In this document: positions 63,513 through 64,000 of the stretch, piece by piece
Layout of the letters: each line of letters begins with the position of its first letter
How positions within the stretch are numbered: the stretch's first letter is position 1
Assembly: GCF_024055595.1 (NCBI RefSeq)
Contig: NZ_JAMXOF010000003.1
Coordinates: 124,001 to 188,000 of the forward strand
Source of the DNA: Mucilaginibacter aurantiaciroseus
GTDB taxonomy: Bacteria; Bacteroidota; Bacteroidia; Sphingobacteriales; Sphingobacteriaceae
Direction: 5' to 3'
DNA length: 64,000 bases
Notes under the pieces: generated by a model
What the model saw: only the letters and a program-made list of their open reading frames with translations
Told to the model about the DNA's origin: nothing
Database searches by the model: none
Translations under genes and position numbers: made by a program

Positions 63513-64000
63513 ATGTTACTACAATATAAAATGATAAAAAGGGCCATCCTGCTTTCGGCGATGGTTATCCTTTCACAAGTTGCCGCACAGGCACAAGTTA
63601 CCCCACCTACCTGGTGGTGGGGTTTATCGGGGGCTGCAAATTTTAACTTTTACGATGGTACAACCCAAACGCTTAATAGCAGCCTAATGGTTCCTACCGC
63701 TTTTCATAAAGGGTTTGGTATAAGACCATATGGCTCTGTATTGGTGGAGTACCGCCCGGCGGGTGTCTGGGGCATCATGCTTAACGTAGGTTATGATGGC
63801 CGTGGTGGCAAATTTAATGACGTTGTAGCGCCTTGTAACTGCGATGCAACCTTGCGTACCAATGCTGCCTACATCGCTGTCGAACCAAGTTTACGTTTAG
63901 CGGTACCGGCATCAAACCTATACTTTTTTGCAGGTCCGCGCTTAGCGTTCAATATCCAAAAAAGTTTTTCGTACACACAAGTTAAGCAGCCGAATACTAA
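63513..64000 (+). CDS. Outer-membrane beta-barrel protein, N-terminal part (3' end outside window)
   Basis: At least 162 aa visible. The signal peptide ends near AAQAQ; the start may equally be the Met at 63531 (IKRAILLSAMVIL). The mature part shows alternating aromatic strands (WWWGLSGAANFNFYDG, GIRPYGSVLVEYRP, LYFFAGPRLAF), as in PorT- or OmpA-type barrels. A CNC pair (DVVAPCNCD) lies in a loop. It follows the DUF3494 gene by 72 bp, so the pair may be functionally linked. Whether an OmpA domain follows cannot be seen. Confidence 0.8.
   Translation, partial: MLLQYKMIKRAILLSAMVILSQVAAQAQVTPPTWWWGLSGAANFNFYDGTTQTLNSSLMVPTAFHKGFGIRPYGSVLVEYRPAGVWGIMLNVGYDGRGGKFNDVVAPCNCDATLRTNAAYIAVEPSLRLAVPASNLYFFAGPRLAFNIQKSFSYTQVKQPNT

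Overview
The window looks like chromosome from a Bacteroidota bacterium of the family Sphingobacteriaceae; Mucilaginibacter is the best guess and Pedobacter is possible. The basis is the SusC/SusD pairs, the TAnnTTTG-type promoter elements, weak Shine-Dalgarno sites, many lipoproteins, and family-typical hisS, prfA and lpxH genes. No rRNA, phage module or CRISPR array was seen. There is one tRNA (Glu, TTC).

Layout. (a) 1-16.2 kb is all on the minus strand: 5' end of hisS; an OmpA-like lipoprotein; a probable five-gene unit (ApbE-like protein, small basic secreted protein, outer-membrane barrel, response regulator, histidine kinase); prfA; lpxH; an SPFH protein with a DUF922 metalloprotease-like protein; then a tightly packed six-gene operon (DUF427, FAD disulfide reductase, ABC ATPase, permease/binding-protein fusion, EgtB, EgtD). 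The last operon joins ergothioneine synthesis to an EgtUV-like transporter and a reductase. (b) 16.4-42.5 kb is bounded by tRNA-Glu and by a 26-bp copy of the tRNA 3' end plus flank at 42.5 kb. It therefore has the shape of a tRNA-targeted genomic island, although no integrase remains. Its cargo is a DASH cryptochrome, a starch/maltodextrin utilisation locus (susC, susD, susE-like, GH13 neopullulanase, MFS, pullulanase, GH13 lipoprotein, with a SusR-like regulator), and an arsenosugar cluster (arsM, arsS, two dedicated glycosyltransferases, peroxidase-like protein, DUF547, thioredoxin, epimerase, fatty-acid-hydroxylase-type protein). (c) 42.5-43.5 kb is a graveyard of decayed mobile genes, including an IS630 transposase stub. 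(d) 43.5-58.4 kb is a second polysaccharide utilisation locus: a divergent ROK repressor, three lipoproteins sharing F5/8-type-C (discoidin) modules, SusC, SusD, a DUF4434 TIM-barrel protein, an AGE-family epimerase and a sugar MFS permease. No classical glycoside hydrolase family is recognisable in it, so this is the best candidate for an undescribed degradation system. (e) 58.4-64 kb holds a decayed AraC/FtsX-permease gene, a small AraC regulator, an InlB-repeat/DUF3494 ice-binding-like lipoprotein and the start of an outer-membrane barrel gene.

All calls rest on reading motifs and gene order. No homology search was run, so substrate assignments for the second PUL and the role of the reductase in the ergothioneine operon are inferences.
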